A stretch of DNA of 10,676 nucleotides from Planctomycetota bacterium (lineage in GTDB: Bacteria; Planctomycetota; JAJSAM01): positions 1-10,676 of the forward strand of contig JAOZQC010000031.1 of assembly GCA_029932425.1 (NCBI GenBank), given 5' to 3'. The notes under the pieces were generated by a model. That model had not been told where the DNA came from. It saw only the letters and a list, made by a program, of their open reading frames with translations, and did not search any database. A program made the position numbers and the translations under genes. Positions 1 to 7,192 of the stretch are shown piece by piece. How positions within the stretch are numbered: position 1 is the stretch's first letter; each line of letters starts with the position of its first letter.

Positions 1-54
1 CTGCACCTCCGTGATGGATTCCCCCACCTCCGGCACCTTGAGATCCAGGCTCAT
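1..54 (-). CDS. sucB: 2-oxoglutarate dehydrogenase E2 (dihydrolipoyl succinyltransferase), N-terminal fragment
   Basis: Only the first 18 codons are in the window; the gene continues past the left edge. The visible peptide begins MSLDLKVPEVGESITEV, the typical opening of the lipoyl domain of a 2-oxoacid dehydrogenase E2 subunit. In the family, E2 carries a lipoyl-lysine arm that takes the succinyl group from E1 (SucA) and passes it to CoA in the TCA cycle. The start ATG (54-52) overlaps the sucA stop TGA (53-51) as ATGA, so translation is probably coupled to sucA and both proteins are made in proportion. The position directly after sucA supports the succinyl (SucB) rather than acetyl or branched-chain E2 assignment, although 18 residues alone could not separate these. 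Confidence 0.85.
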   Translation of the reverse strand, partial: MSLDLKVPEVGESITEVQ

Positions 55-2873
55 CGTCCCTCCCCCGATCCTTCGAAGGCCGTGTCGAGCAACACCCTCT
101 GTTCCGCCGCGTGGCTGCTCGCGGAGCCCGTGGCGGGACTGGCGGAGGCCTCCCGGTGGATCCCCCGGAAGGGGAACCGCCCCGGGAGCTCGGGGCAGAA
201 CCTCGCCTTCAGGTACGGCCAGGCTCCCATGTTCTCCGGCTCCTCCTGCACCCAGAAGGCCGGCGTCCCGGGGCGGTAGGGTTCGAGAGCCCCGGCGAGG
301 ACCTCCTCCGGGAGAGGGTAGAGCTGCTCCACCCGCAGGATCGCCACGTCCCTCCGCTCCCGCTCCTCCCGCTCGCGCTCCAGCTCGTAGTAGATCTTCC
401 CCGAGCACAGGAGGATGCGGCGCACGCCGCCCGGCTCGCCGCCCGGTCCGCCGTCGGGGAGGATCCGCGCGAAGCCCCCGCCGGCCAGATCCCCGAGCGG
501 CGAGACGGCGCGGGGATGGCGGAGCAGGCTCTTCGGGCTCATCACCACGAGCGGCTTCCGCCAGCGACGCCGCATCTGCCGCCGAAGGCAGTGGAAGAAC
601 TGGGCGGGGGTGGTGAGGTTCACCACCTGGATGTTGTCCTCCGCGGCGAGCTGGAGGAACCGCTCCAGCCGGGCGCTGGAGTGTTCCGGCCCCATGCCCT
701 CGAAGCCGTGGGGAAGGAGCATCACCAGGCCGGAGAACCACCGCCACTTGTCCTCGGCGCTGGTGACGAACTGGTCGAGGATCACCTGGGCCGCGTTCAC
801 GAAGTCGCCGAACTGGGCCTCCCAGACCACGAGCCCGTCCGGACCGTCCAGGCTGTAGCCGTACTCGAACCCGAGCACCCCCGCCTCCGAGAGGGGGCTG
901 TTCGCGATGAGGACGGGGGCCTGGTCCGGCGCCAGGTTCGCCAGCGGACAGTGGACGCGGCCGTCCTCCGTGTCGTGGAGGACGGCGTGCCGGTGGCTGA
1001 AGGTCCCCCGGGCCGTGTCCTGCCCCGTCATCCGGACGGGCGTTCCCTCCACGGCGAGCGTGGCGATCGCCAGGGCCTCCGCCGCCGCCCAGTCGAGGGG
1101 TCGCTTCCCCGCGGCCATCTCCTCCCGGGCCCGGAAGAGACGCCCGATCTTCGGGTGGAGATGGAAACCCTCGGGAAGCCTCGTGGTGGCCAGGAGCAGC
1201 TCGGACAGGCGCGCCGCGGGGACGCGCGTGTCGACCTCCTCCGCGGCGGACTCCGGGCCCCCGAAGTACCCGTCCCAGATCCGCTCCCGGCGGGCCTCGT
1301 CCCCGTGCACGTAGGCCGAGCTGCGGGCCGCCCGGAGCTCGGCTTCCAGCATCTCCCGGTGCCGCTCCGCGATCTCGTCCGCCTCCTCCCGGGTCACCTC
1401 GTTCAGCCGGAGGAGATGCTCCAGGTACCCCTGCCGCGTCGACTTCCGGGCCCGGATCGCCCGGGTGAGCAGGGGCTGCGTGAACGAGGGCTCGTCGCCC
1501 TCGTTGTGGCCGTGACGGCGGTAGGCGTACATGTCGATCACCACGTCCCGGCCGTAGGCGTGCCGGAAGTCGAGGGCGAGACGGACCACCTGGGCCACGG
1601 CTTCCGGGTCCTCTCCGTTCACGTGGAAGATGGGGATCTGGAGCATCTTCGCCACGTCCGTGGCATAGGTGGTGGAGCGCGCCTCCTCGGGCGGGGTCGT
1701 GAACCCGATCTGGTTGTTGAGCACCACGTGGATCGTGCCGCCCGTGGTGTAGGCGGGAAGCCGGCTCAGGTTCAGCGTCTCCTGGGTGATCCCCTCCCCC
1801 GCGAAGGCCGCATCCCCGTGGATCAGGATGGCGAGGCCCCGGCGCCGCTCGCGGTCCCCCATGCGGTCCTGCTTCGCCCGGAGCCGCCCCAGCGCCGCCG
1901 GGTTCACGAAGCCCAGGTGGCTGGGGTTGAAGCAGAGGGAGAGGTGGATCCTCTTTCCCTCCGCCGTGGTCCAGTCGGAGTTCCAGCCCTTGTGGTACTT
2001 CACGTCCCCGCCCCCGAGGTGGCGCTCCGGGTCCCGATCGTCGAACTCCCGGAAGATCTCGCGGGGCGTCTTCCCGAGGATGTTGCGGAGCACGTTCAGG
2101 CGGCCCCGGTGGGCCATCCCGATCACGATCTCCTCCACGTCCTGCTCCCCCGCCTTCTCGATGGCGAGGTCGAGGAGCGGGATGAGGCTCTCCGCGCCCT
2201 CCAGGGAGAAGCTCTTCGCGCCCAGGAACTTGCGGTGCAGGAACTCCTCGAAGATCACCGCGTCCGTGAGCCGCCGGAGGATCCGGAGCTGCTCCTCCTT
2301 CGTCAGCACCAGGCGGTTCTGCGAGCCCTCCATCCGGCGGGTGAGCCAGTCCTTCACGGGGAGGGAATCGATGTGCATGAACTGCACGCCGATGGAGCGG
2401 CAGTAGGTCGCCCGGAGGAGATCGAGGATGCGGTCGAGCCGCATCCGGCGGACGCCGTGGATGGTGCTCGTGGAGAACGTGCGGTGGAGATCGGCGTCCG
2501 TGAAGCCGTAGTAGTGCGGATCCAGCTCCACCTGCTCCGGACGCGGCCGGCCCAGCGGATCCAGGTTCGCCACCAGGTGGCCCCGGACCCGGTACGCCCG
2601 CACCAGCCGGTCCACGCGGTCCTGGAGGGCGGCCACCTCGGACCCCGACGTGGCGCCGTCGCCGCCGGGCGCGGCGCCCGGCCGGAACACGCTCCGGGCC
2701 CGGAAAGAAGGCCCGAGCCGGGGATCCCGGCGGAAGGGGTCCCCGGGGGGCAGGCGTTCGAAGAACGCGCGCCAGCGCTCCGAGACGGCCGCCGGCTCCG
2801 CGAGGTAGGCGGCGTAGAGCTCCTCCACGAAGGGGAGGCTCAGGACGTTGGGGGAGGTCTCCTCGCCCTCCAT
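51..2873 (-). CDS. sucA: 2-oxoglutarate dehydrogenase E1 component
   Basis: The product is 940 aa, close to the 933 aa of E. coli SucA. It is the thiamine-diphosphate E1 enzyme that decarboxylates 2-oxoglutarate and reductively succinylates E2 in the cytoplasmic TCA-cycle complex. Visible features in order: an N-terminal E2-interaction type segment (about residues 10-40, LYAAYLAEPAAVSERW); GMAHRGRLNVL (252-262) and VKYHKG (291-296), which hold active-site histidines in the family; the ThDP-binding region GDAAFAGEG (353-361) to NNQIGFTT (386-393); RRHGHNEGDEP (452-462); the C-terminal transketolase-like part with LPHGFEGMGPEHSSARLERF (720-739); and EEPENMGAW (877-885). It lacks the N-terminal E2-like fusion of actinobacterial Kgd. 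The frame opens further upstream only with a TTG at 2912; the ATG at 2873 has a clear Shine-Dalgarno and is preferred. One family-conserved Glu (in NPSHLE) is Gly321 here. sucB follows with an ATGA overlap. Confidence 0.97.
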   Translation of the reverse strand: MEGEETSPNVLSLPFVEELYAAYLAEPAAVSERWRAFFERLPPGDPFRRDPRLGPSFRARSVFRPGAAPGGDGATSGSEVAALQDRVDRLVRAYRVRGHLVANLDPLGRPRPEQVELDPHYYGFTDADLHRTFSTSTIHGVRRMRLDRILDLLRATYCRSIGVQFMHIDSLPVKDWLTRRMEGSQNRLVLTKEEQLRILRRLTDAVIFEEFLHRKFLGAKSFSLEGAESLIPLLDLAIEKAGEQDVEEIVIGMAHRGRLNVLRNILGKTPREIFREFDDRDPERHLGGGDVKYHKGWNSDWTTAEGKRIHLSLCFNPSHLGFVNPAALGRLRAKQDRMGDRERRRGLAILIHGDAAFAGEGITQETLNLSRLPAYTTGGTIHVVLNNQIGFTTPPEEARSTTYATDVAKMLQIPIFHVNGEDPEAVAQVVRLALDFRHAYGRDVVIDMYAYRRHGHNEGDEPSFTQPLLTRAIRARKSTRQGYLEHLLRLNEVTREEADEIAERHREMLEAELRAARSSAYVHGDEARRERIWDGYFGGPESAAEEVDTRVPAARLSELLLATTRLPEGFHLHPKIGRLFRAREEMAAGKRPLDWAAAEALAIATLAVEGTPVRMTGQDTARGTFSHRHAVLHDTEDGRVHCPLANLAPDQAPVLIANSPLSEAGVLGFEYGYSLDGPDGLVVWEAQFGDFVNAAQVILDQFVTSAEDKWRWFSGLVMLLPHGFEGMGPEHSSARLERFLQLAAEDNIQVVNLTTPAQFFHCLRRQMRRRWRKPLVVMSPKSLLRHPRAVSPLGDLAGGGFARILPDGGPGGEPGGVRRILLCSGKIYYELEREREERERRDVAILRVEQLYPLPEEVLAGALEPYRPGTPAFWVQEEPENMGAWPYLKARFCPELPGRFPFRGIHREASASPATGSASSHAAEQRVLLDTAFEGSGEGR

Positions 2874-2879
2874 GTTCTT

Positions 2880-2883
2880 CTCC
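2880..2883 (-). promoter_or_regulatory. Ribosome binding site of sucA
   Basis: GGAG lies 6 nt upstream of the ATG at 2873. It decides the start: the longer reading frame would begin at a TTG (2912) with no purine-rich site before it, and residues between the two (GGRRRVGGTEKN) do not look like SucA. Confidence 0.7.
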
Positions 2884-2948
2884 GTTCCGCCGACCCGCCG
2901 GCGGCCGCCCAAACTTATCAGGAAGCGAACCGACTCACGCCCCTTTCC

Positions 2949-2976
2949 TTGCGTTGGGACCGGGGCCCCCTACAAT
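2949..2976 (+). promoter_or_regulatory. Candidate sigma70-type promoter for the sulfotransferase-bipA pair
   Basis: TACAAT (2971-2976, five of six bases of the -10 consensus) follows TTGCGT (2949-2954, three of six for -35) with a 16-nt spacer. Transcription would begin near 2983, about 20 nt before the ATG at 3003. This is one of the few AT-richer spots in the 129-bp region between divergently transcribed genes. No equally good promoter was seen for sucA on the other strand; GATAAG (complement of 2914-2919) is a weak -10 candidate without a matching -35. Confidence 0.45.
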
Positions 2977-3002
2977 CCGGGTTTTCCCCACGGGACCATC
3001 CC

Positions 3003-3581
3003 ATGAGCGACGCGATCACCATCGTTTCCGGCCTGCCGCGCTCCGGCACCTCCATGATGATGAAGATGCTGGACGCCGGGGGCGTTCCCCCCCTCACCGA
3101 CGGCATCCGCGAGGCGGACGACGACAACCCGAAGGGGTACTACGAGTTCGAGCGCGTGAAGAAGCTCGCCGAGGACCGGTCCTGGCTGCCGGAGGCCCGC
3201 GGGCGGGCGGTCAAGATCATCTCCCAGCTCCTCTTCGACCTCCCCGAGGGGCACGACTACCGGGTCATCTTCATGCGCCGGCACATCGACGAGATCCTCG
3301 CCTCCCAGCGCCGGATGCTCATCCGCCGGGGCACCCTCAAGGAGGACGCACCGGGCGACGACCGGATGCGCGACATCATGCTGAAGCACGTCGACCAGGT
3401 CCTCCGGTGGATCGAGGGGCGCGCGGACATGACCTGCCTCGAGGTGAGCTACAACGAGGTGTTCCGCGATCCCCTGGAGCACGCCCGGCGGGTCGATCGG
3501 TTCCTGGGCGGAGGGCTCGACACGGAGGCCATGGCCGCCGTGGTGGACCCCGCCCTCTACCGCCAGCGGAAAGAGGGCTAG
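3003..3581 (+). CDS. Small sulfotransferase-family protein
   Basis: A 192-aa protein whose N-terminus reads ITIVSGLPRSGTSMMMKML (residues 6-24). This is the 5'-phosphosulfate-binding P-loop (PRSGTS) typical of PAPS-dependent sulfotransferases and related P-loop proteins. VIFMRRHIDEILASQRR (88-104) fits the second conserved block, which contacts the 3'-phosphate of PAPS in the family. The protein is shorter than classical sulfotransferases (about 250-350 aa), so the acceptor-binding part is reduced; the substrate cannot be told. There is no signal peptide or membrane segment, so it is probably cytoplasmic. The ribosome binding site is weak (GGGA, 7 nt before ATG). A promoter candidate lies just upstream and typA/bipA begins 20 nt after the stop, suggesting one transcript. 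It could also be a non-sulfotransferase P-loop protein; the fold assignment is firmer than the activity. Confidence 0.8.
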   Translation: MSDAITIVSGLPRSGTSMMMKMLDAGGVPPLTDGIREADDDNPKGYYEFERVKKLAEDRSWLPEARGRAVKIISQLLFDLPEGHDYRVIFMRRHIDEILASQRRMLIRRGTLKEDAPGDDRMRDIMLKHVDQVLRWIEGRADMTCLEVSYNEVFRDPLEHARRVDRFLGGGLDTEAMAAVVDPALYRQRKEG

Positions 3582-3601
3582 GCCTCTCCGGCCCGCCCGC
3601 C

Positions 3602-5485
3602 ATGGACCCCCGGCACCTCCGGAACGTGGCGATCATCGCCCACGTCGACCACGGGAAGACCACCCTGGTGGACGCGCTCCTCTACCAGTCCGGGATGTTC
3701 CGGACCTCGGAGCTGGACCGCCTCGCGGGCGGACCGCACGGGCTCGTCCTCGACTCCGATCCGCTGGAGCGGGAGCGGGGCATCACGATCCTCTCCAAGA
3801 TCTGCTCCATCCGGCACCGGGCCGAGGACGGCCTCGAGTTCAAGATCAACATCATCGACACGCCGGGCCACGCGGACTTCGGGGGCGAGGTGGAACGGGT
3901 GCTGGCCATGGCGGACGGGGCGTTGCTCCTCGTGGATGCCTTCGAGGGGCCCATGCCCCAGACGAGATACGTGATGCAGAAGGCCCTGGAGCACGGCCTC
4001 CGTCCCCTCGTGGTGGTGAACAAGACGGACCGTCCCGACGCCCGCCCCGAGCAGGTGGTGGACGAGGTGTTCGATCTCCTCGTGGCCGTGGGCGCGGACG
4101 ATCGGGCCCTCGACTTCCCGGTCCTCTACGCCTCCGCCCGGGAGGGCTGGGCGGTGGCGGATCTCGCCCACGAGCGGCGCGACCTCCGGCCGGTGCTGGA
4201 GGCCGTGATCGCCCACGTGCCGCCTCCGGCGGTGGCGCCCCGCGAGCCGCTCGCGCTCCTCGTGACCACCCTCGACCACTCGGACTACGTGGGGCGGATC
4301 GCCATCGGGCGCATCACCTCCGGTCGCGTGCGCGCGGGACGGGACGTGACGGTCCTGGCGCCGGACGCCGCGCCGTCCCGCCGGCGGGTGCTCGAGGTCC
4401 ATCTCTTCGAGGGGCTCTCCCGCGGGAAGGTGCAGGAGGCCTCCGCGGGGGAGATCTGCGCCCTCGTGGGGCTGGATCCCATCCGCATCGGAGACACCGT
4501 CTCCGACCCGGAGACCCCCCGCCTCCTCCCCTCCGTGCCCGTGGACGAGCCGACCCTGGACATGACCTTCCGGGTGAACGACGGTCCCTTCGCGGGCCGC
4601 TCCGGGCGCTACGTGACGAGCCGGCAGATCGGGGAGCGCCTGGAGCGCGAGCTGCTCTCCAACGTCGCCCTCCGCGTCCGTCCGGGCCGGACGCCGGACG
4701 AGTTCCGGGTGTCCGGGCGCGGTCTCATGCACCTCGGGATCCTCCTCGAGAAGATGCGCCGCGAGGGCTACGAGCTCACCGTGGGGAAGCCGGAGGTGAT
4801 CACCCGGGAGATCGACGGGGTGATCCACGAGCCGGTGGAGCGGCTGGTGGTGGACTGCCCCGCCGGGATCCAGAGCACGGTGATGGCCCTCACCGGGGCC
4901 CGGCGGGCGGAGCTCCTGCGGATCGACCCCAAGCCCGGCGCCGGGGGATACGTCCACATGGAGTTCCGGATCCCCGCCCGCGGACTCCTCGGGCTGCGCA
5001 GCCGGATGATGACCGCCACCCAGGGCCGGGCGATCCTCCACCACTCCTTCGCCGGGCATCGCCCGCAGGCGGGCCCGATCCCCGGGCGGGCCGCGGGGGT
5101 GCTCATCGCCACCGAGCGGGGCCGGGCCACCCCCTACGCCCTCGACCTCCTCGACGACCGGGGCACGTTCTTCGTGGAGCCCGGGGAGGAGGTCTACGAG
5201 GGCCAGATCGTGGGCGAGCACTGCCGGGAGAACGACATCCCGGTGAACGTGGTGCGCGCGAAGAAGCTCACCAACATCCGGGCCGCGGGCCGGGACGACG
5301 CGGCCCGGGTGCGGCCGTATCGCCGGATGACCCTGGAGGCCTGCCTGGAGTACGTGGAGGCCGACGAGCTGGTGGAGATCACCCCGGACGCGGTGCGCCT
5401 GCGGAAGCGCTACCTCACGGCCGCGGAGCGCAAGCGCCGGGCGAGGCGAAGCCGCCCGGTTTCGCGTAGTACCCGTTCGCGGTGA
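3602..5485 (+). CDS. typA: Ribosome-associated translational GTPase TypA/BipA
   Basis: The product is 627 aa (E. coli BipA is 607). It is a cytoplasmic translational GTPase that binds 70S ribosomes and supports ribosome assembly and stress or cold adaptation. All G motifs are present: G1 AHVDHGKTT (13-21), G2 Thr62 in RERGITI, G3 DTPGH (86-90), G4 NKTD (140-143), G5 SAR (178-180). Domain II and EF-G-like domains follow, with FRVSGRGLMHLGILLEKMRR (368-387). The BipA-specific C-terminal domain shows FRIPARGLLGLRSRMM (455-470), GQIVGEH (534-540), AKKLTNIRAAGRD (553-565) and DELVEITP (588-595), which separate it from LepA and EF-G. The tail after about residue 605 is basic and low in complexity. 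There is no clear Shine-Dalgarno before the ATG, so translation may depend on ribosomes finishing the preceding gene 20 nt upstream. The last 71 bp overlap the end of the convergent methyltransferase gene. Confidence 0.96.
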   Translation: MDPRHLRNVAIIAHVDHGKTTLVDALLYQSGMFRTSELDRLAGGPHGLVLDSDPLERERGITILSKICSIRHRAEDGLEFKINIIDTPGHADFGGEVERVLAMADGALLLVDAFEGPMPQTRYVMQKALEHGLRPLVVVNKTDRPDARPEQVVDEVFDLLVAVGADDRALDFPVLYASAREGWAVADLAHERRDLRPVLEAVIAHVPPPAVAPREPLALLVTTLDHSDYVGRIAIGRITSGRVRAGRDVTVLAPDAAPSRRRVLEVHLFEGLSRGKVQEASAGEICALVGLDPIRIGDTVSDPETPRLLPSVPVDEPTLDMTFRVNDGPFAGRSGRYVTSRQIGERLERELLSNVALRVRPGRTPDEFRVSGRGLMHLGILLEKMRREGYELTVGKPEVITREIDGVIHEPVERLVVDCPAGIQSTVMALTGARRAELLRIDPKPGAGGYVHMEFRIPARGLLGLRSRMMTATQGRAILHHSFAGHRPQAGPIPGRAAGVLIATERGRATPYALDLLDDRGTFFVEPGEEVYEGQIVGEHCRENDIPVNVVRAKKLTNIRAAGRDDAARVRPYRRMTLEACLEYVEADELVEITPDAVRLRKRYLTAAERKRRARRSRPVSRSTRSR

Positions 5486-6119
5486 CCCGCACGCCCCCGG
5501 CCCCCGTCGGCCGGCGGACGGTCTCCGTCACCGCCTGGCGCCGGAAACCGTGCCTCTCCATCTCGGCGTCGAGCGTGGCGGCGTCCACGAGGAACACCCG
5601 GCCGCCCCCCCGGAGGAAGACGTGCGGCTCCCCCTCCACGGGGACCAGGCCGGTCCCGTCCAGGTCGGTCTCGTCCGTGTGCACCGCCACCAGGAGCCTC
5701 CCCCCCGGCTCCAGCACGCGGTAGGTCTCCGCCAGGGCGGCGTCCCACTCGCTCCGGCCGCCCGCGCAGTGGAACACCCCCAGCGCCACCACGAGGCCGA
5801 ACGCCGCGTCGCGGAAGGGGAGGCGGGTCATGTCGCCCCGCCCCACCCGCAGCCCGGCCTCCGCCTCCCCCCGCACCGCGGCCAGACGCCGCCGGGTCTC
5901 CGCCGCCATGGCCCGGGAGGCGTCGAGGGCGTGGACCTCGAACCCCATCTCGGCCAGGAACACCGTGTTCCGTCCCCCCGCCGGGCCGAGGTCCAGCACC
6001 CGGACCTCGCCCGGCCTGGGGAGCTCCCCCGCCAGGATCTGGAGGCGCTGGTCCGGCTCGCGGCCGGCGAACCGCGCCACCACGTCGGGCCGTTCCCAGA
6101 AGGGGATCTCCGCGCCCAT
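5415..6119 (-). CDS. Class I SAM-dependent methyltransferase
   Basis: A 234-aa protein of the Methyltransf_11/25 type. Motif I is VLDLGPAGGRN (41-51), a variant of the usual DxGCGxGR in which Pro-Ala replaces Cys-Gly. The acidic end of strand 2 is EVHALDAS (61-68); GDMTRLPFRDAAFGLVVALG (95-114) covers the next motifs; ETYRVLEPGGRLLVAVH (131-147) is the post-motif block common in small-molecule methyltransferases. The substrate is unknown. The frame stays open upstream to 6614, but similarity to methyltransferases begins near the ATG at 6119, and the region above it contains a terminator. A GAGG lies 12 nt before the ATG, rather far for a ribosome binding site. The C-terminal residues after about 222 overlap bipA on the opposite strand and look unconserved. 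It is probably transcribed alone, since a terminator separates it from the signalling operon. Confidence 0.88.
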   Translation of the reverse strand: MGAEIPFWERPDVVARFAGREPDQRLQILAGELPRPGEVRVLDLGPAGGRNTVFLAEMGFEVHALDASRAMAAETRRRLAAVRGEAEAGLRVGRGDMTRLPFRDAAFGLVVALGVFHCAGGRSEWDAALAETYRVLEPGGRLLVAVHTDETDLDGTGLVPVEGEPHVFLRGGGRVFLVDAATLDAEMERHGFRRQAVTETVRRPTGAGGVRVTANGYYAKPGGFASPGACAPRP

Positions 6120-6134
6120 GCCGTCAGCCCGCCT

Positions 6135-6144
6135 CTCTCGAGAG
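6135..6144. repeat. 10-bp perfect palindrome upstream of the methyltransferase
   Basis: CTCTCGAGAG lies 15-24 nt upstream of the methyltransferase ATG (6119), within the 5' leader or promoter area. It could be an operator half-site or a chance palindrome; a single copy in GC-rich DNA is weak evidence. Confidence 0.25.
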
Positions 6145-6246
6145 GACGCACGATCTTCGCCGGATCTCGCCGCCCATCGTCGTGTGGCTCCTCGTCGTCG
6201 GCCTCCTCGGGACGTGAATGCATCCCACGACGTGCAAGCGTCCGCG

Positions 6247-6275
6247 AAGAAAAACGGGACGCCCGTGGGGGTCCC
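6247..6275 (-). terminator. Probable intrinsic terminator after the signalling operon
   Basis: Read on the minus strand, GGGAC and GTCCC (complement of 6271-6275 and 6256-6260) form a 5-bp stem. Three further inner C-G pairs are possible with one bulged C, enclosing a 3-nt loop. One G and then TTTTT (complement of 6250-6254) follow. This is the only such T-tract in the 296-bp gap 6120-6415. It lies about 140 nt past the response regulator stop and would separate that operon from the methyltransferase. The rest of the gap (6276-6415) is very GC-rich and shows no supported gene. Confidence 0.6.
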
Positions 6276-6415
6276 CTCCTCGTCGCGCCTTGCCCCCTCC
6301 GGCGATCTCCCGCCCGGGACGGCCCGCGGCCGACCCCGGGCCCCGCGCTCCCGCGGAACCCCGCTCCCGCGACCGGCGGGGAGCCGCCGCCCGCAGGCCG
6401 GGGGAGGAACGCGGG

Positions 6416-7192
6416 TCAGGCCTCCGGCGCGAGCCCCGCGAGATCCGCGGCCAGGTCGCGGGGGACGAGCTCCAGGATCCAGCCCTCTCCGTAGGGGTCG
6501 GAGACGGCCAGGGAGGGACGTTCCCTCACCTTCTCGTTCACGGCCGACACGCGGCCCGTGATCGGCGACCAGAGGGTGTGCGACCGCCCGTCCCGCGCCA
6601 GGAAACGCACGCACACGCTCCCCTGCTCCAGCACGTCGTCCACCGCGGGCAGTTCCAGCGCGTCCAGGTCGCCGAGGGTGAAGGCGAACTCCCGCTCCAG
6701 CCCCACGCGGGCCGCTCCCCCCGGCATCTCCTGGACCCAGCAGTGCCCGCCCAGGTGGTGGAGGGATTCCGGCCCCGCCACGTCCCGGGTGGGGGCGCCT
6801 CCCACCCCCACTCCCCCACCCGCGCCCGGGCGGGCCCCGCGGGCCACCACCCCCTGCAGCTCCGATCGGGTGAACGGCGTGGAGACGTAGTCGAAGGCGC
6901 CCCGGCGGAGGGCCTGGAGCGCGGTCCGCATGGTGGCGTACCCCGTGATCATGATGACCGGGATCCGCTCCCCCTTCTCCATGATCCGGGCGAGGAGCTC
7001 CAGGCCGTCCATTCCCGGCATCATGAGGTCGGTGATCACGATGTCCGCCCCCTCGGCGTCGAGGATCTCGAGCGCCTCCGCGGCGGAGAGGACGGTCCGG
7101 ATCTCGTACCCCTCCCTCCGGAGGTGTTTCCGGATGCTGTCGAGCACGACCTGTTCGTCATCCACCACCAGGACCCTGGGGGCATCCTTCAT
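6416..7192 (-). CDS. Response regulator with a GcvH-like, non-lipoylatable output domain
   Basis: A 258-aa cytoplasmic protein with two domains. Residues 5-118 are a CheY-like receiver: acidic pair Asp11/Asp12, phospho-acceptor Asp55 in ITDLMMPGMDG, Thr83 in MITGYAT. The usual Lys of the KP motif is replaced by Thr105 (DYVSTPF), which is abnormal for an active receiver. A Gly/Ala-rich linker (about 117-140) follows. Residues 141-252 match glycine cleavage H protein: SPITGRVSAVN (209-219) and SDPYGEGWILEL (231-242) align with the SPVSGEVxxVN and PYGxGW blocks of GcvH, and LGDLDALELPAVDD (173-186) aligns with its LGDIVFVELPEVG segment. The lipoyl-lysine position (E. coli Lys64) is Gly202, so it should not be lipoylated. 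No DNA-binding domain is present, so output is probably by protein contact. The start ATG overlaps the histidine kinase stop (ATGA), with a strong GGAGGT 6 nt upstream. A terminator follows downstream. Confidence 0.92.
   Translation of the reverse strand: MKDAPRVLVVDDEQVVLDSIRKHLRREGYEIRTVLSAAEALEILDAEGADIVITDLMMPGMDGLELLARIMEKGERIPVIMITGYATMRTALQALRRGAFDYVSTPFTRSELQGVVARGARPGAGGGVGVGGAPTRDVAGPESLHHLGGHCWVQEMPGGAARVGLEREFAFTLGDLDALELPAVDDVLEQGSVCVRFLARDGRSHTLWSPITGRVSAVNEKVRERPSLAVSDPYGEGWILELVPRDLAADLAGLAPEA

Noticed and set aside
2874..2912. TTG start of sucA at 2912
   Set aside because: No ribosome binding site, and the ATG at 2873 has GGAG at 6 nt.
111..3581. A very long plus-strand open frame (1156 codons) antisense to sucA and continuing into the sulfotransferase
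   Set aside because: It is the complement of an unmistakable sucA gene; its translation is low-complexity Pro/Arg/Gly/Glu/His-rich, as expected for antisense frames in GC-rich DNA. Only the part from 3003 is real.
3578..5221. Minus-strand 547-codon frame antisense to bipA
   Set aside because: Antisense shadow in GC-rich DNA with His/Pro/Gly/Val-rich composition and no motif.
5828..6223. Minus-strand 131-codon frame starting with ATG at 6223
   Set aside because: Most of it overlaps the methyltransferase in another frame, and the unique N-terminal part has no ribosome binding site or recognisable motif.
6120..6614. Upstream extension of the methyltransferase frame to 6614
   Set aside because: It would run through the terminator and into the response regulator coding region; the added sequence is Arg/Gly-rich and unlike methyltransferases.
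1..7192. Functional link between sucA/sucB (lipoyl E2) and the GcvH-like response regulator because both involve lipoyl-type domains
   Set aside because: The two are in separate transcription units more than 3.5 kb apart, and the GcvH-like domain lacks the lipoyl lysine; proximity alone does not support a link.
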